The notes below the pieces were generated by a model that did no database searches, was not told the origin of the DNA, and saw only the letters and a program-made list of their open reading frames with translations. This document shows, piece after piece, positions 16,607 to 25,092 of a DNA stretch of 64,000 bases (position 1 is its first letter; each line of letters begins with the position of its first letter). The stretch covers positions 167,157 through 231,156 of the forward strand of contig NZ_JARXVM010000008.1 in assembly GCF_029892285.1 (NCBI RefSeq), read 5' to 3'. Position numbers and translations under genes: made by a program. The stretch is from Rhizobium sp. SG_E_25_P2 (GTDB lineage Bacteria > Pseudomonadota > Alphaproteobacteria > Rhizobiales > Rhizobiaceae).

Positions 16607-16783
16607 TTAGTGGCAGGGAAAGCCATTGGCGTGGCGAACGTCGTGCGCCGTGTCATGCAGCACGTTCGAATGCGCAAAACCGGCGCCGAACACCAGGAAA
16701 GCGCCCAGAGCGGCGGCAAAGATCCCGGCGACGAGACGGTCGGACAGAGAAAGGGGAGAAGAAATCGTGTTCGTGCGGGCCAT
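16607..16783 (-). CDS. cbtB: Cobalt transporter subunit CbtB
   Basis: A 58-residue single-span membrane protein, partner of CbtA. The start at 16783 (MARTNTISSPLSLSDRL) is set by GGAGG nine bases upstream. One helix (VAGIFAAALGAFLVFGAGFAH) is followed by the family's C-terminal histidine signature HSNVLHDTAHDVRHANGFPCH, which should bind cobalt. It is the first gene after the cobalamin riboswitch, so cobalt import is shut off when B12 is sufficient. The long frame that continues upstream of this start runs through the riboswitch and is not coding. Confidence 0.93.
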   Translation of the reverse strand: MARTNTISSPLSLSDRLVAGIFAAALGAFLVFGAGFAHSNVLHDTAHDVRHANGFPCH

Positions 16784-16829
16784 AACAACCTCCGTGCTGC
16801 TGGCAAGAAAATATGCGCATCTCTGCGCG

Positions 16830-17180
16830 GCTGTGTCTGGCAGGTCTCCTGGCTCACGGCTTTCGCATGGGCGAACCCATGCAACGACATCCCCTCGCCT
16901 TCCCGGAACGTGTGGCTGATGCGCAGAACGGACGATTCGTAGAAATAGAGGCGTCCAGGACCGTGTTGTCGCGTCAGTCATTCCAGTGGCTTTGAACGCC
17001 ATCCTCTGTCTTTTCCGCGCCGGCCCCATGCCGGCTGCCCAGAAAACACGTCGAAAGACGTCCCGGAAATGCCTCTGCCGCTCTACAGTCGCGGGGTCGG
17101 CCGGGATAAAGATGCCCGCTTGGGTCCATCCTTCCCATTCCCTTTTGATCCCTTGGACTTTGCGCCCTCCGGGAACCAAA
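16830..17180 (-). promoter_or_regulatory. Cobalamin riboswitch
   Basis: Read on the minus strand this leader shows the AdoCbl riboswitch landmarks in order: GGTTCCCGGAGGGCGCAAAG, AAAAGGGAATGGGAAGG, CCCGGCCGACCCCGCGACTGT, AAAGCCACTGG, TTCCGGGAAGGCGAGGGGATG and the B12 box GAGCCAGGAGACCTGCC (about 16834-16851). It ends about 47 bases before the CbtB start. The segments around CCACTGG are longer than in compact members, giving a total near 350 bases. When B12 is bound it should repress cbtB-cbtA-cobP-cobW-cobN-cobO, probably by masking the ribosome-binding site; no clear terminator is present. Confidence 0.93.
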
Positions 17181-17271
17181 CAAGGCGATCATAATGTAGG
17201 GCGTCGAACCGCGTCAATCCAAATGCGACATAAACGCCGCCGCCCTCAACAAAAGACGGGGATCGCCATGG

Positions 17272-18729
17272 TCATGGGCGCATCAACCCGTTGAGCCAGG
17301 CCGGATCGAGCGCCGCTTCGAGTTCGATCGCGACATCGTCGAGCGCACGCTCCACTTCGGCGCGATAGTCGAAACCGCCGCCCGCGACGCCGAAGCTCGC
17401 CAACAGCGCCCGCCGGAAGCCATCGGCGTCGAAAATACGGTGAAGATAGGTGCCGACGATACGCCCATCGGCGGACATGGCGCCGTCGGGTTTGCCGTCG
17501 ATCTCGACATAGGGACGCAGGCAATCGGCGCCCGACGTCTCGCCGAGATGAATCTCATAACCCTGAAGCGCCGCGTCATAGGCAACCGAGCGGGCTGTGC
17601 TGTTGGCCAGACGCTTTTCCGGCGCCATCACGGTCTCGACATCGAGAAGACCGAGACCGTCCACCTCGCGGTCCTCCCCCTCAAGGCCGAGCGGATCGCA
17701 AATCTTGCGGCCCAGCATCTGGTAGCCGCCGCAGATCCCCATCACGCGCCCGCCGCGGCGAACATGCAGCGCGATGTCTTTATCCCAACCATGGACTCTC
17801 AGCGCCTTGAGGTCGCCAATCGTCGACTTGGACCCCGCCAGCACGACAAGGCCAGTATCCGCCGGGATCGGATCACCCGGCTTCACATAGATCAGGTCCA
17901 CTTCGGGCTCAGCCGCCAGCGCGTCGAAATCATCGAAATTGGCGATCCGCGGCGTCACCGGCACGGCGACCTTGAGAGCCCCGCTCTTTCCTTTCACCAG
18001 TCGCTCCAGCGTCACCGAATCCTCGGCCGGCAGGCGCGCGGCGGCTTTCAGCCAGGGCACGACGCCGAAGCAGGGCCAGTCTGTAAAGCGCTCGATCGCT
18101 TTGACGCCATCGTCAAACAGGCTGACATCGCCGCGAAACTTGTTGATCAGATAACCAGTCACCATGGCCCGATCTTCGGGATCGAGGATCAGATGGGTGC
18201 CTGCGACAGAGGCGATCACCCCGCCCCGGTCGATATCACCCACCAGAGCCACGGGCACGTTGGCGGCGCGGGCAAACCCCATATTGGCGATGTCGCCCGG
18301 ACGTAGATTGATTTCCGCCGGCGAGCCCGCGCCCTCGACGATCACCAGATCGGCGTCCTCGGATATACGCGCAAAACTGTCCAGCACATGCGAAAGAAGT
18401 TCCGGCTTCAGCCTCTGATAGTCCCGCGCCTTGGCCTGCCCATACACCTTGCCCTGCACGATGATCTGGCTGCCGGTTTCCGATTGCGGCTTGAGGAGCA
18501 CCGGATTCATATGCACGCTGGAGGCAACGCCTGAGGCCAGCGCCTGCAGCCATTGCGCCCGGCCGATCTCGCCGCCATCGTCGCTGACGGCGGCGTTGTT
18601 GGACATGTTCTGCGGCTTGAACGGCTTGACCCTTAGTCCACGCCGGGCGGCGATGCGGCAAAGACCCGCCACCAACACGGTCTTGCCCACATCCGAGCCG
18701 GTTCCCTGCAGCATGATCGCCCTGGCCAT
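17272..18729 (-). CDS. cobQ: Cobyric acid synthase CobQ
   Basis: Amidates the b, d, e and g side chains of adenosylcobyrinic a,c-diamide with glutamine and ATP. The start MARAIMLQGTGSDVGKTVLVAGLC at 18729 follows a CAGGGAG ribosome-binding site; an in-frame extension upstream (to 18900) lacks family similarity. Features: P-loop GTGSDVGKT at residues 8-16, KPFKPQNMSNNAAV, VIVEGAGSPAEINLRPGDIANMG, GDIDRGGV, and the glutamine amidotransferase domain with VMGICGGYQMLG (nucleophile Cys) and YLHRIFD near the end (His). It has 485 residues, full length. It lies upstream of the riboswitch and is transcribed toward it, so it has its own promoter. Confidence 0.96.
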   Translation of the reverse strand: MARAIMLQGTGSDVGKTVLVAGLCRIAARRGLRVKPFKPQNMSNNAAVSDDGGEIGRAQWLQALASGVASSVHMNPVLLKPQSETGSQIIVQGKVYGQAKARDYQRLKPELLSHVLDSFARISEDADLVIVEGAGSPAEINLRPGDIANMGFARAANVPVALVGDIDRGGVIASVAGTHLILDPEDRAMVTGYLINKFRGDVSLFDDGVKAIERFTDWPCFGVVPWLKAAARLPAEDSVTLERLVKGKSGALKVAVPVTPRIANFDDFDALAAEPEVDLIYVKPGDPIPADTGLVVLAGSKSTIGDLKALRVHGWDKDIALHVRRGGRVMGICGGYQMLGRKICDPLGLEGEDREVDGLGLLDVETVMAPEKRLANSTARSVAYDAALQGYEIHLGETSGADCLRPYVEIDGKPDGAMSADGRIVGTYLHRIFDADGFRRALLASFGVAGGGFDYRAEVERALDDVAIELEAALDPAWLNGLMRP

Positions 18730-19667
18730 GTCGTCGCTCCCTGAATTGCAACACATGGAATGCCACCGCCTGATGGCGCAGGCAAGGTCAGCCAGCGACG
18801 CCATCAGGTCCGAGCGCGCGAAGCGAGCATCCCAGCCTGTGGGACGCCCGCGCATCATCAATAAGAAAGAAGTTGCGGCGCGAGGTGCTCCGGAACGCAC
18901 TACCTGATCCGGAGAAGCGGTGCCTCGGCCCGCCGCGAATAGAGATTTATAGCCACAATCTTACTGGATGGTTTATGAGCGGCCCCAGTTTCAAAAAAAG
19001 CTTCAATGAACTCCCGGCAAATTTTTTTTGAAGATCCGCCAACTTTTTTTTGCGGGTCGGTAGACGACGCATTTTCGACACATTAGGTCTCACCCCGAAT
19101 AACATTTGCTCTGTGCGACGTATCTGGACACCGCAGAACACTCATTGGTGGCGCTTTATTTCCACAATCGCAAAAAGAGATACGACATGCGGCGGCAATA
19201 CGTCGCATTTGGAATAGGAATTTTTTAGCCCGGGGCTCCTCCACCATTGGGGGTGTTGATTTATTCATTTGAAGCCGTACAGTTCATTTTCGCGAACGCA
19301 AACAATCTGGAATGGCGCAAAACGCCGTTTAGAGATAAATAAAAAATGCTCGCGCCTGGGAACGAGAGACTTGTGGAATATCGCCGCGCGTAAGCATACG
19401 CCACGCGGGCGATCATTCAACGCAGACCGGAGGGGCGACCGCTCCGGACAACTGGGAGACGTGCTCTGTATGTATGACAGCGGCAAGCAGCATCTCGGCG
19501 GAAGCGCAGATTCTGCTTTCGAATCCTTCCCGACAATCTATGCCTTTCGCCTGACGGATCGGCGCGCCGCCTTCAAAGCCGCGTCGCTCGGTTTCACCAC
19601 AATCGCTGGGGCCCTTTGGGGAACAACCGGCCTACAGCCATTCGCAGCATAACAAGGGAGACCACAT
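18730..19667. other. Long AT-rich gap upstream of an ABC transporter operon
   Basis: About 940 bases with no credible gene. The middle (18950-19260) is clearly AT-richer than the surroundings and carries runs of A and T, including an inverted pair TTCAAAAAAA / TTTTTTTTGAA around 18989-19033. An open frame at 19269-19652 lacks a family, a good ribosome-binding site and normal codon use, and is not annotated. The promoter of the peptide-type ABC operon should lie at the right end. Confidence 0.5.
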
Positions 19668-21263
19668 ATGAATGATTTCGAAAGCAAACTGAAAGCGGCT
19701 GAAACGCTCGCCCGCAAGGGCAGCCTGTCGCGCCGCGATTTCATGCAGCTGGCTTTGGCGACCGGCATCGCCATCCCCGCCGCATCAAGCATGTTCTCCA
19801 AGGCCCAGGCGGCTGAACCCAAGAAGGGCGGCACGCTGCGCCTCGGCATGGAAGGCGGCTCCGCCTCCGATTCGCTCGATCCGCGCACCTATGCGGACTC
19901 GGTGATGATCGCCGCTTCGCTTTGCCTGATGAACGGCCTCGTCGAATTCGACAGCGAAGGCAATCCGACCGGCGAACTGTTCGAAAGCTGGGACGTTGAG
20001 CCGGGCGCGCAACAGTGGACCTTCAACGTCCGCCAGGGCATCAAGTTCTCCAACGGCAAGACGCTCGACGCCGACGATATCATCTACTCCATCGGCCTGC
20101 ATCGCGGCGAAACCAAGTCGCCGGCCAAGGGCATTCTCGAGCAGATCGCCGATATCAGCGCCGCATCGCCAAGCCAGGTCAGCATCACCCTGTCGGCCGG
20201 CAACGCCGACTTCCCGGCAATCCTCGGCGATTACCACATCCTGGTGGTTCCCAAGGACTTCGCTGACTGGTCCAACCCGATCGGCACCGGCGCCTTCACG
20301 CTCGAAAGCTTCGAGCCGGGCGTGCGCATCGCCTTCAAGAACCGCGGCGATTACTGGAAGCCGAATCGCGGCAATTTCGACTCCGTCGAAATCATCTACA
20401 TCCAGGATCCGGCCGCCCGCACCGCAGCGCTGCAGTCCGGCCAGGTGGACGCGATCAACCGTATCGACGCCCGCACCGTCGACAATCTGATGAAGGATCC
20501 GAACGTCGCCGTCGTCCGCACCAAGGGCACCGGCAACCGCTTCTGCTTCGTCTCCCGCGTGACCGACGCCCCCTTCGACAACAAGGACCTGCGTCTGGCG
20601 CTGAAATACGGCATCGACCGCCAGGCGATCATCGACCAGGTCTATTCGGGCTACGCCATCCCGGGCAACGACCATACGCTCGACCCGCTCAACCCCTATT
20701 ACAACGCCTCCATGCCGCAGCGCGCCTATGATCCCGACAAGGCCGCCTTCCACTTCAAGAAGGCCGGTCTCGCCGCAGGAACCAAAATCGAGCTGCAGAC
20801 GTCGGAAGGCGCCTGGGGCACTGCGGTCGACTGCGCCACGATCTACCAGGAATCCATCAAGAAGGCCGGCATCGACCTCACCATCAACCGCGTGTCCCCC
20901 GATGGCTACTGGGACAATGTCTGGCTCAAAGTGCCTTTCTGCGCCGTCTATTGGGGCCGTCGCCCGACCGCCGACCAGACCTTCACCCAGGTCTATGGCT
21001 CGGCTTCGGACTGGAACGACTCCAACTGGAAGCGTCCGGAATTCGACGCGCTGGTCGCCGAAGCCCGCATCGAGCTCGACGACGCCAAGCGCAAGGAAAT
21101 CTATGGCAAGTGCCAGGAAATGATTTCCGACGATGGCGGCATGATCTGCTTTGCGATCACCGACTACCTCGACGGCTACGCGCCGAAGGTCCAGGGCGTG
21201 AAGCCGCATGCGCGCTACGACATGGACGACAACCGCGTCGCCGAAAAGGCCTGGTTCGCCTGA
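19668..21263 (+). CDS. ABC transporter substrate-binding protein (family 5, peptide/nickel type)
   Basis: Periplasmic solute-binding protein of 531 residues. The N-terminus has a twin-arginine signal (SLSRRDFMQLALATGIAIPAA) ending near AQAAEP, so it is probably exported folded by Tat. The mature part starts KKGGTLRLGMEGGSA and shows the family 5 hallmarks DSLDPRTYAD, FESWDVEPGAQQWTFNVRQGIKFSNGKTL-type sequence, DIIYSIGLHR and GTGAFTLESFEPGVRI. The ligand (peptide, opine or another amine) cannot be read. An AAGGGAGA ribosome-binding site precedes it. It heads an operon with two permeases and a double ATPase. Confidence 0.93.
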   Translation: MNDFESKLKAAETLARKGSLSRRDFMQLALATGIAIPAASSMFSKAQAAEPKKGGTLRLGMEGGSASDSLDPRTYADSVMIAASLCLMNGLVEFDSEGNPTGELFESWDVEPGAQQWTFNVRQGIKFSNGKTLDADDIIYSIGLHRGETKSPAKGILEQIADISAASPSQVSITLSAGNADFPAILGDYHILVVPKDFADWSNPIGTGAFTLESFEPGVRIAFKNRGDYWKPNRGNFDSVEIIYIQDPAARTAALQSGQVDAINRIDARTVDNLMKDPNVAVVRTKGTGNRFCFVSRVTDAPFDNKDLRLALKYGIDRQAIIDQVYSGYAIPGNDHTLDPLNPYYNASMPQRAYDPDKAAFHFKKAGLAAGTKIELQTSEGAWGTAVDCATIYQESIKKAGIDLTINRVSPDGYWDNVWLKVPFCAVYWGRRPTADQTFTQVYGSASDWNDSNWKRPEFDALVAEARIELDDAKRKEIYGKCQEMISDDGGMICFAITDYLDGYAPKVQGVKPHARYDMDDNRVAEKAWFA

Positions 21264-21272
21264 TAGGGATTT

Positions 21273-21300
21273 CGGGCGCGGAAAGGTTTTTCCGCGCCCG
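21273..21300 (+). promoter_or_regulatory. Stem-loop between binding protein and permease genes
   Basis: A 12-bp perfect stem, CGGGCGCGGAAA (21273-21284) and TTTCCGCGCCCG (21289-21300), sits ten bases after the binding-protein stop. No T run follows on the coding strand, so it more likely protects the upstream mRNA or attenuates transcription partly, giving more binding protein than permease. Confidence 0.7.
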
Positions 21301-21381
21301 TATTCTATCCATTGTCCAGCCGCGCGGGGATGTGGGGACGGACATGGGATCTGCCCATAAGACTATAAAGGGGGCGACGAA

Positions 21382-22338
21382 ATGCTTCGCTTGTTAACCA
21401 CGCGACTCGCTCTTGCGGTCGTGACTTTGTTCGCTGTCAGCGTGCTGATTTTCGCCGCGACGGAAATCCTGCCGGGCGACGTCGCCTCGGCGGTGCTCGG
21501 ACAGGGCGCCACACCCGAAACGCTCGCGGTGTTCCGGGCCGAGCTCGGCCTCGACCGCCCCGCTTACGTCCGTTACTTCGAATGGTTCACCAACGCCTTG
21601 CAGGGCGATTTTGGCAAAGCCATGACCAACAAGCGCGATATTCTGCAATCGATTGCGCCACGCTTCGAAAACACGCTTTTCCTCGCCGGCTTCGCCGCCT
21701 GCATCGCCGTGCCGCTGTCGGTAGGGCTCGGCATTCTCGCCGCGATCAACGAAGGAAAATGGCCGGATCGGCTCGCCAACATCGTCTCGCTCGCCACGAT
21801 CTCGGTTCCCGAATTCTTTATCGCCTATGTTCTGATCCTGGTGTTTGCGGTGGAGCTTCGCTGGCTGCCCTCGCTGGTCATGGTCTATCCGGGCATGTCA
21901 CTCGGCACCAAGCTGTGGACGACGATGCTGCCGGCTATCACGCTGACCCTGCTGGTCGCCGCGCATATGTTGCGCATGACGCGGTCGGCGGTTCTGTCAA
22001 TCATGTCGCAGCCCTATATCGAAATGGCCTTCCTCAAGGGCCTGCCGCGCAGCCGCGTCATCGTCCGGCATGCCCTGCCAAACGCTGCGGCGCCGATCAT
22101 CGCGGTCATCGCGCTCAATCTCGCTTATCTCATCGTCGGCGTGGTCGTTATCGAGAAAGTCTTCAACTATCCGGGCATCGGCCAGTTCATGGTCGATGGC
22201 GTGACAAAGCGCGACCTGCCGGTGGTGCAGGCCTGCGGCCTGGTCTTCGCCGGCGCGTTCATCGTGCTCAACACGACAGCGGACATCATCAGCATTCTGG
22301 TCAATCCGCGCCTGCGCAAGCCTTCTCTGGGGAAGTGA
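21382..22338 (+). CDS. ABC transporter permease (DppB/OppB type)
   Basis: A 318-residue inner-membrane permease with six predicted helices. The first helix (LALAVVTLFAVSVLIFAATEILPGD) and AELGLDRPAYVRYFEWF are typical of DppB-like subunits. The cytoplasmic EAA-like loop reads IEMAFLKGLPRSRVIVRHALPNA (about residues 213-235), which docks to the ATPase. Its stop is followed one base later by the next permease gene. Confidence 0.94.
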   Translation: MLRLLTTRLALAVVTLFAVSVLIFAATEILPGDVASAVLGQGATPETLAVFRAELGLDRPAYVRYFEWFTNALQGDFGKAMTNKRDILQSIAPRFENTLFLAGFAACIAVPLSVGLGILAAINEGKWPDRLANIVSLATISVPEFFIAYVLILVFAVELRWLPSLVMVYPGMSLGTKLWTTMLPAITLTLLVAAHMLRMTRSAVLSIMSQPYIEMAFLKGLPRSRVIVRHALPNAAAPIIAVIALNLAYLIVGVVVIEKVFNYPGIGQFMVDGVTKRDLPVVQACGLVFAGAFIVLNTTADIISILVNPRLRKPSLGK

Positions 22339-22339
22339 C

Positions 22340-23173
22340 ATGACGATATTCGGTTACAAACCAAACGGCGCCGCATGGGTCGGCATCGCCATCGTGCTGA
22401 TCTTCGTGATTCTCGCGATCTTCGCGCCCTGGATCGCGCCCTATTCGGAATCAGAATCGGTCGGCTCGCGCTGGGAAACCATGTCTGTCGCCCATTGGCT
22501 GGGCACCGACCAGAATGGCCGCGACATGCTGTCTCGCATCATCTTTGGCGCGCGCATGACCATCGGCGTGGCGTTGGCCACCACGATCCTGTCCTTCACC
22601 ATGGGCACGATCGCCGGTCTGCTCGCCGCCACCGGCGGCGCGGTGATCGACCAGATCCTGTCGCGCTTCGTCGACATCATGCTGTCGATCCCGCTGCTCG
22701 TCTTCGCGCTGATCGTGTTGTCGATGTTCGGTTCGTCGATCCCGACGCTGGTCATCACCATCGCCATTCTCGATTCCACCCGCGTCTTCCGCCTCGCCCG
22801 CGCCGTGTCGATGAACATCGCCGTGCTGGAATTCGTCGAGGCTGCCCGCCTGCGCGGCGAAGGCCTGTGGTGGATCATGCGCAAGGAAATCCTGCCGAAC
22901 GCGCTGCCGCCGATGATTTCCGAATTCGGCCTGCGCTTCTGCTTCAACTTCCTGTTCGTGGCCGGCCTCTCCTTCCTCGGCCTCGGCATTCAGCCGCCGC
23001 ATGCCGACTGGGGCGGCATGGTGTGGGAAAACCGCGGCGCGATCGTCTCGGGCCTGCCGGCGCCGCTCTGGCCCGCGCTGATGATCGCCATCATGACCAT
23101 CGGCGTGAACCTCGTCGTCGACTGGATCCTGTCCATCAATGCCCGTCCCTCGGGCGCCTCGGCGGAGATGTGA
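22340..23173 (+). CDS. ABC transporter permease (DppC/OppC type)
   Basis: Second inner-membrane permease of the operon, 277 residues. It has the DppC pattern: N-terminal helix (WVGIAIVLIFVILAIFAPWIAPY), WLGTDQNGRDMLSRIIFGARMT, and the EAA loop VEAARLRGEGLWWIMRKEILPNALPP (about 173-198). The end (INARPSGASAEM) is separated by three bases from the ATPase start. It forms a heterodimer with the upstream permease. Confidence 0.94.
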   Translation: MTIFGYKPNGAAWVGIAIVLIFVILAIFAPWIAPYSESESVGSRWETMSVAHWLGTDQNGRDMLSRIIFGARMTIGVALATTILSFTMGTIAGLLAATGGAVIDQILSRFVDIMLSIPLLVFALIVLSMFGSSIPTLVITIAILDSTRVFRLARAVSMNIAVLEFVEAARLRGEGLWWIMRKEILPNALPPMISEFGLRFCFNFLFVAGLSFLGLGIQPPHADWGGMVWENRGAIVSGLPAPLWPALMIAIMTIGVNLVVDWILSINARPSGASAEM

Positions 23174-23176
23174 GCC

Positions 23177-24787
23177 ATGGCCTATCCCATCCTCAAGATC
23201 ACCGACCTGCGCATCGAATCCGTCTCGGGCAATGTGCTGGTTGATAATGTTTCGCTGCAATTGCAGCGCGGCGAAGTGCTCGGCCTGATCGGCGAATCGG
23301 GCGCCGGCAAATCCACCATCGGCCTCGGCTCCATGGTCTATGCCCGCGCCGGCTGCCGCATCACCGGCGGCAAGATCGAGATCGACGGCGTCTCCGTTCG
23401 CGATCTCTCGCCGGAAGGCCGCCGCGACATGCGCGGCCAGCGCATCGCCTATATCGCCCAATCGGCGGCGGCGTCGTTCAACCCGGCCCATACGATCATG
23501 GACCAGGTCTGCGAAATGCCGATCCAGCACGGCCTGATGAAGCCGGATGAAGCCAAGAAGAACGCCGTGGACCTGTTCCGCTCGCTCGGCCTGCCCGATC
23601 CGGAAAATTTCGGCTCGCGCTATCCGCATCAGGTGTCCGGCGGCCAGCTGCAGCGCGCCATGGCGGCGATGGCGATCTCCTGCCGTCCTGACATTCTGGT
23701 CTTCGACGAACCGACCACTGCGCTCGACGTGACAACCCAGATCGAAGTGTTGGCGCTGATCAAGAAACTGATCAAGGAGCTCAACACCGCCGCCCTCTAC
23801 ATCACCCACGATCTCGCGGTGGTGGCTCAGGTCGCCGATCGGATCATGGTGCTGCGCGGCGGCAAGATGGTCGAACTCGGCGGCACAGAGCAGATCCTGA
23901 TGCGGCCGGAAAAGGAATACACCGCCGCCCTTGTCTCCGAACGCAAGGCCGCCGACCAGCTCGACGAAGACACGATCGAGGAAGTTCGCGGCGAGATCGT
24001 GCTGAAGGTCGACAATGTCGTCGGCTGCTATGGCGACTTCACCGTTCTCAAGAACGTCTCCATCGACGTCGCCAAGGCGGAAACCGTGGCCGTGGTCGGC
24101 GAATCCGGCTCCGGCAAGAGTTCGCTCGCCCGCCTGATCACCGGTCTTCTGTCGCGCAGTTCCGGCTCGGTGAATTTCGGCGGCAAGGAGATGTCGCCGT
24201 CCTATAAGAGCCGCTCGAAAGAGGAGCTTCGCCGGATACAGCTGATCTATCAGTTGCCGGACGTCGCGCTCAATCCGCGCCAGACCATCGGCGATATCAT
24301 CGGCCGTCCCTACGCCTTCTATTTCAACAAATCGAAGGCCGAGGTCGATGCGCGCGTCGCGGAACTCCTGCGCCAGGTCGGTCTGCCGGAGGATTACGCC
24401 GGCCGACTTTCCACCGCGCTTTCGGGCGGCCAGAAGCAGCGCATCTGTATCGCCCGCGCGCTTGCCGCCAATCCCGATCTGATCATCTGCGACGAGCCCA
24501 CATCCGCGCTCGACCAGCTGGTGGCCGAGGAAATCCTAAAGCTGTTGAAGCGTCTACAGGACGAATTGGGGATCGCCTATCTGTTCATCACCCACGACCT
24601 CGGCATTGTCCGGCGTATCGCTCACCGCACCACGGTGATGCTGCGCGGCGAAGTGGTGGCCGATGGGCCGACAGCGCAGATCTTCTCGCCGCCCTTCCAC
24701 CCCTATACGGAAAAGCTGATTTCCTCCGTTCCGGAAATGCGCACCGACTGGCTCGACGACGTGCTGGAGAAGCGCAAAGTCATCTGA
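23177..24787 (+). CDS. ABC transporter ATPase, fused DppD-DppF type
   Basis: A 536-residue protein with two complete ATPase halves, replacing separate DppD and DppF. First half: Walker A GESGAGKST (about 39-47), signature VSGGQLQRAM, Walker B ILVFDEPTTALD. Second half starts near residue 275: Walker A GESGSGKSS, signature LSGGQKQRIC, Walker B LIICDEPTSALD, switch His in LFITHDLG. Both halves look catalytically intact. A strong terminator follows, closing the operon. Confidence 0.94.
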   Translation: MAYPILKITDLRIESVSGNVLVDNVSLQLQRGEVLGLIGESGAGKSTIGLGSMVYARAGCRITGGKIEIDGVSVRDLSPEGRRDMRGQRIAYIAQSAAASFNPAHTIMDQVCEMPIQHGLMKPDEAKKNAVDLFRSLGLPDPENFGSRYPHQVSGGQLQRAMAAMAISCRPDILVFDEPTTALDVTTQIEVLALIKKLIKELNTAALYITHDLAVVAQVADRIMVLRGGKMVELGGTEQILMRPEKEYTAALVSERKAADQLDEDTIEEVRGEIVLKVDNVVGCYGDFTVLKNVSIDVAKAETVAVVGESGSGKSSLARLITGLLSRSSGSVNFGGKEMSPSYKSRSKEELRRIQLIYQLPDVALNPRQTIGDIIGRPYAFYFNKSKAEVDARVAELLRQVGLPEDYAGRLSTALSGGQKQRICIARALAANPDLIICDEPTSALDQLVAEEILKLLKRLQDELGIAYLFITHDLGIVRRIAHRTTVMLRGEVVADGPTAQIFSPPFHPYTEKLISSVPEMRTDWLDDVLEKRKVI

Positions 24788-24816
24788 GTTATAAAAAACG
24801 GGGACTCGAAACTCGG

Positions 24817-24843
24817 CCGCGCCCACAGGGCGCGGTTTTTTTT
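24817..24843 (+). terminator. Rho-independent terminator of the ABC operon
   Basis: Stem CCGCGCCC (24817-24824), loop ACA, GGGCGCGG (24828-24835), followed by eight T residues (24836-24843). It starts 29 bases after the ATPase stop. Confidence 0.9.
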
Positions 24844-24854
24844 CCTCTCCGCCG

Positions 24855-24962
24855 TGCTCGGGCTTGTCCCGAGCATCTGCCGCCGCCAGATTTTTCCCCA
24901 ACGATATCGAGTGAAGACTCGAAGGCGTAGCAGACCCTCAGGACAAGCCCGAGGGAGACGAC
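24855..24962. repeat. Palindromic intergenic repeat (Hyphomicrobiales type)
   Basis: Inverted arms CTCGGGCTTGTCC (24857-24869) and GGACAAGCCCGAG (24941-24953) match exactly around a centre of about 70 bases. The left arm also folds on itself (TGCTCGGG..CCCGAGCA). It occupies most of the gap between the ABC operon and the aldo/keto reductase gene and resembles a dispersed repeat of rhizobial genomes. Confidence 0.8.
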
Positions 24963-25092
24963 AGACAGGTAAGTGAGCTTCATCCACAATCCACACGTCG
25001 TTCCATCCTTCATTTTTATATCTCCATTATTTGTCTCTCATTGACACCGGGCCGTGCGGCTGAAAAATGCGCCGGCAAAGAGGAGAGACGAC

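Noticed and set aside
16607..17179. A 190-codon frame including CbtB
   Set aside because: The first 130 codons run through the riboswitch; only the last 58 codons after the GGAGG site match CbtB.
19269..19652. Open frame of 127 codons before the ABC operon
   Set aside because: No ribosome-binding site, no domain, and unusual composition; more likely leader or gap sequence.
22451..23809. Minus-strand open frame of about 450 codons
   Set aside because: It overlaps two well-supported ABC transporter genes in antisense and is an Arg/His/Asp-rich shadow.
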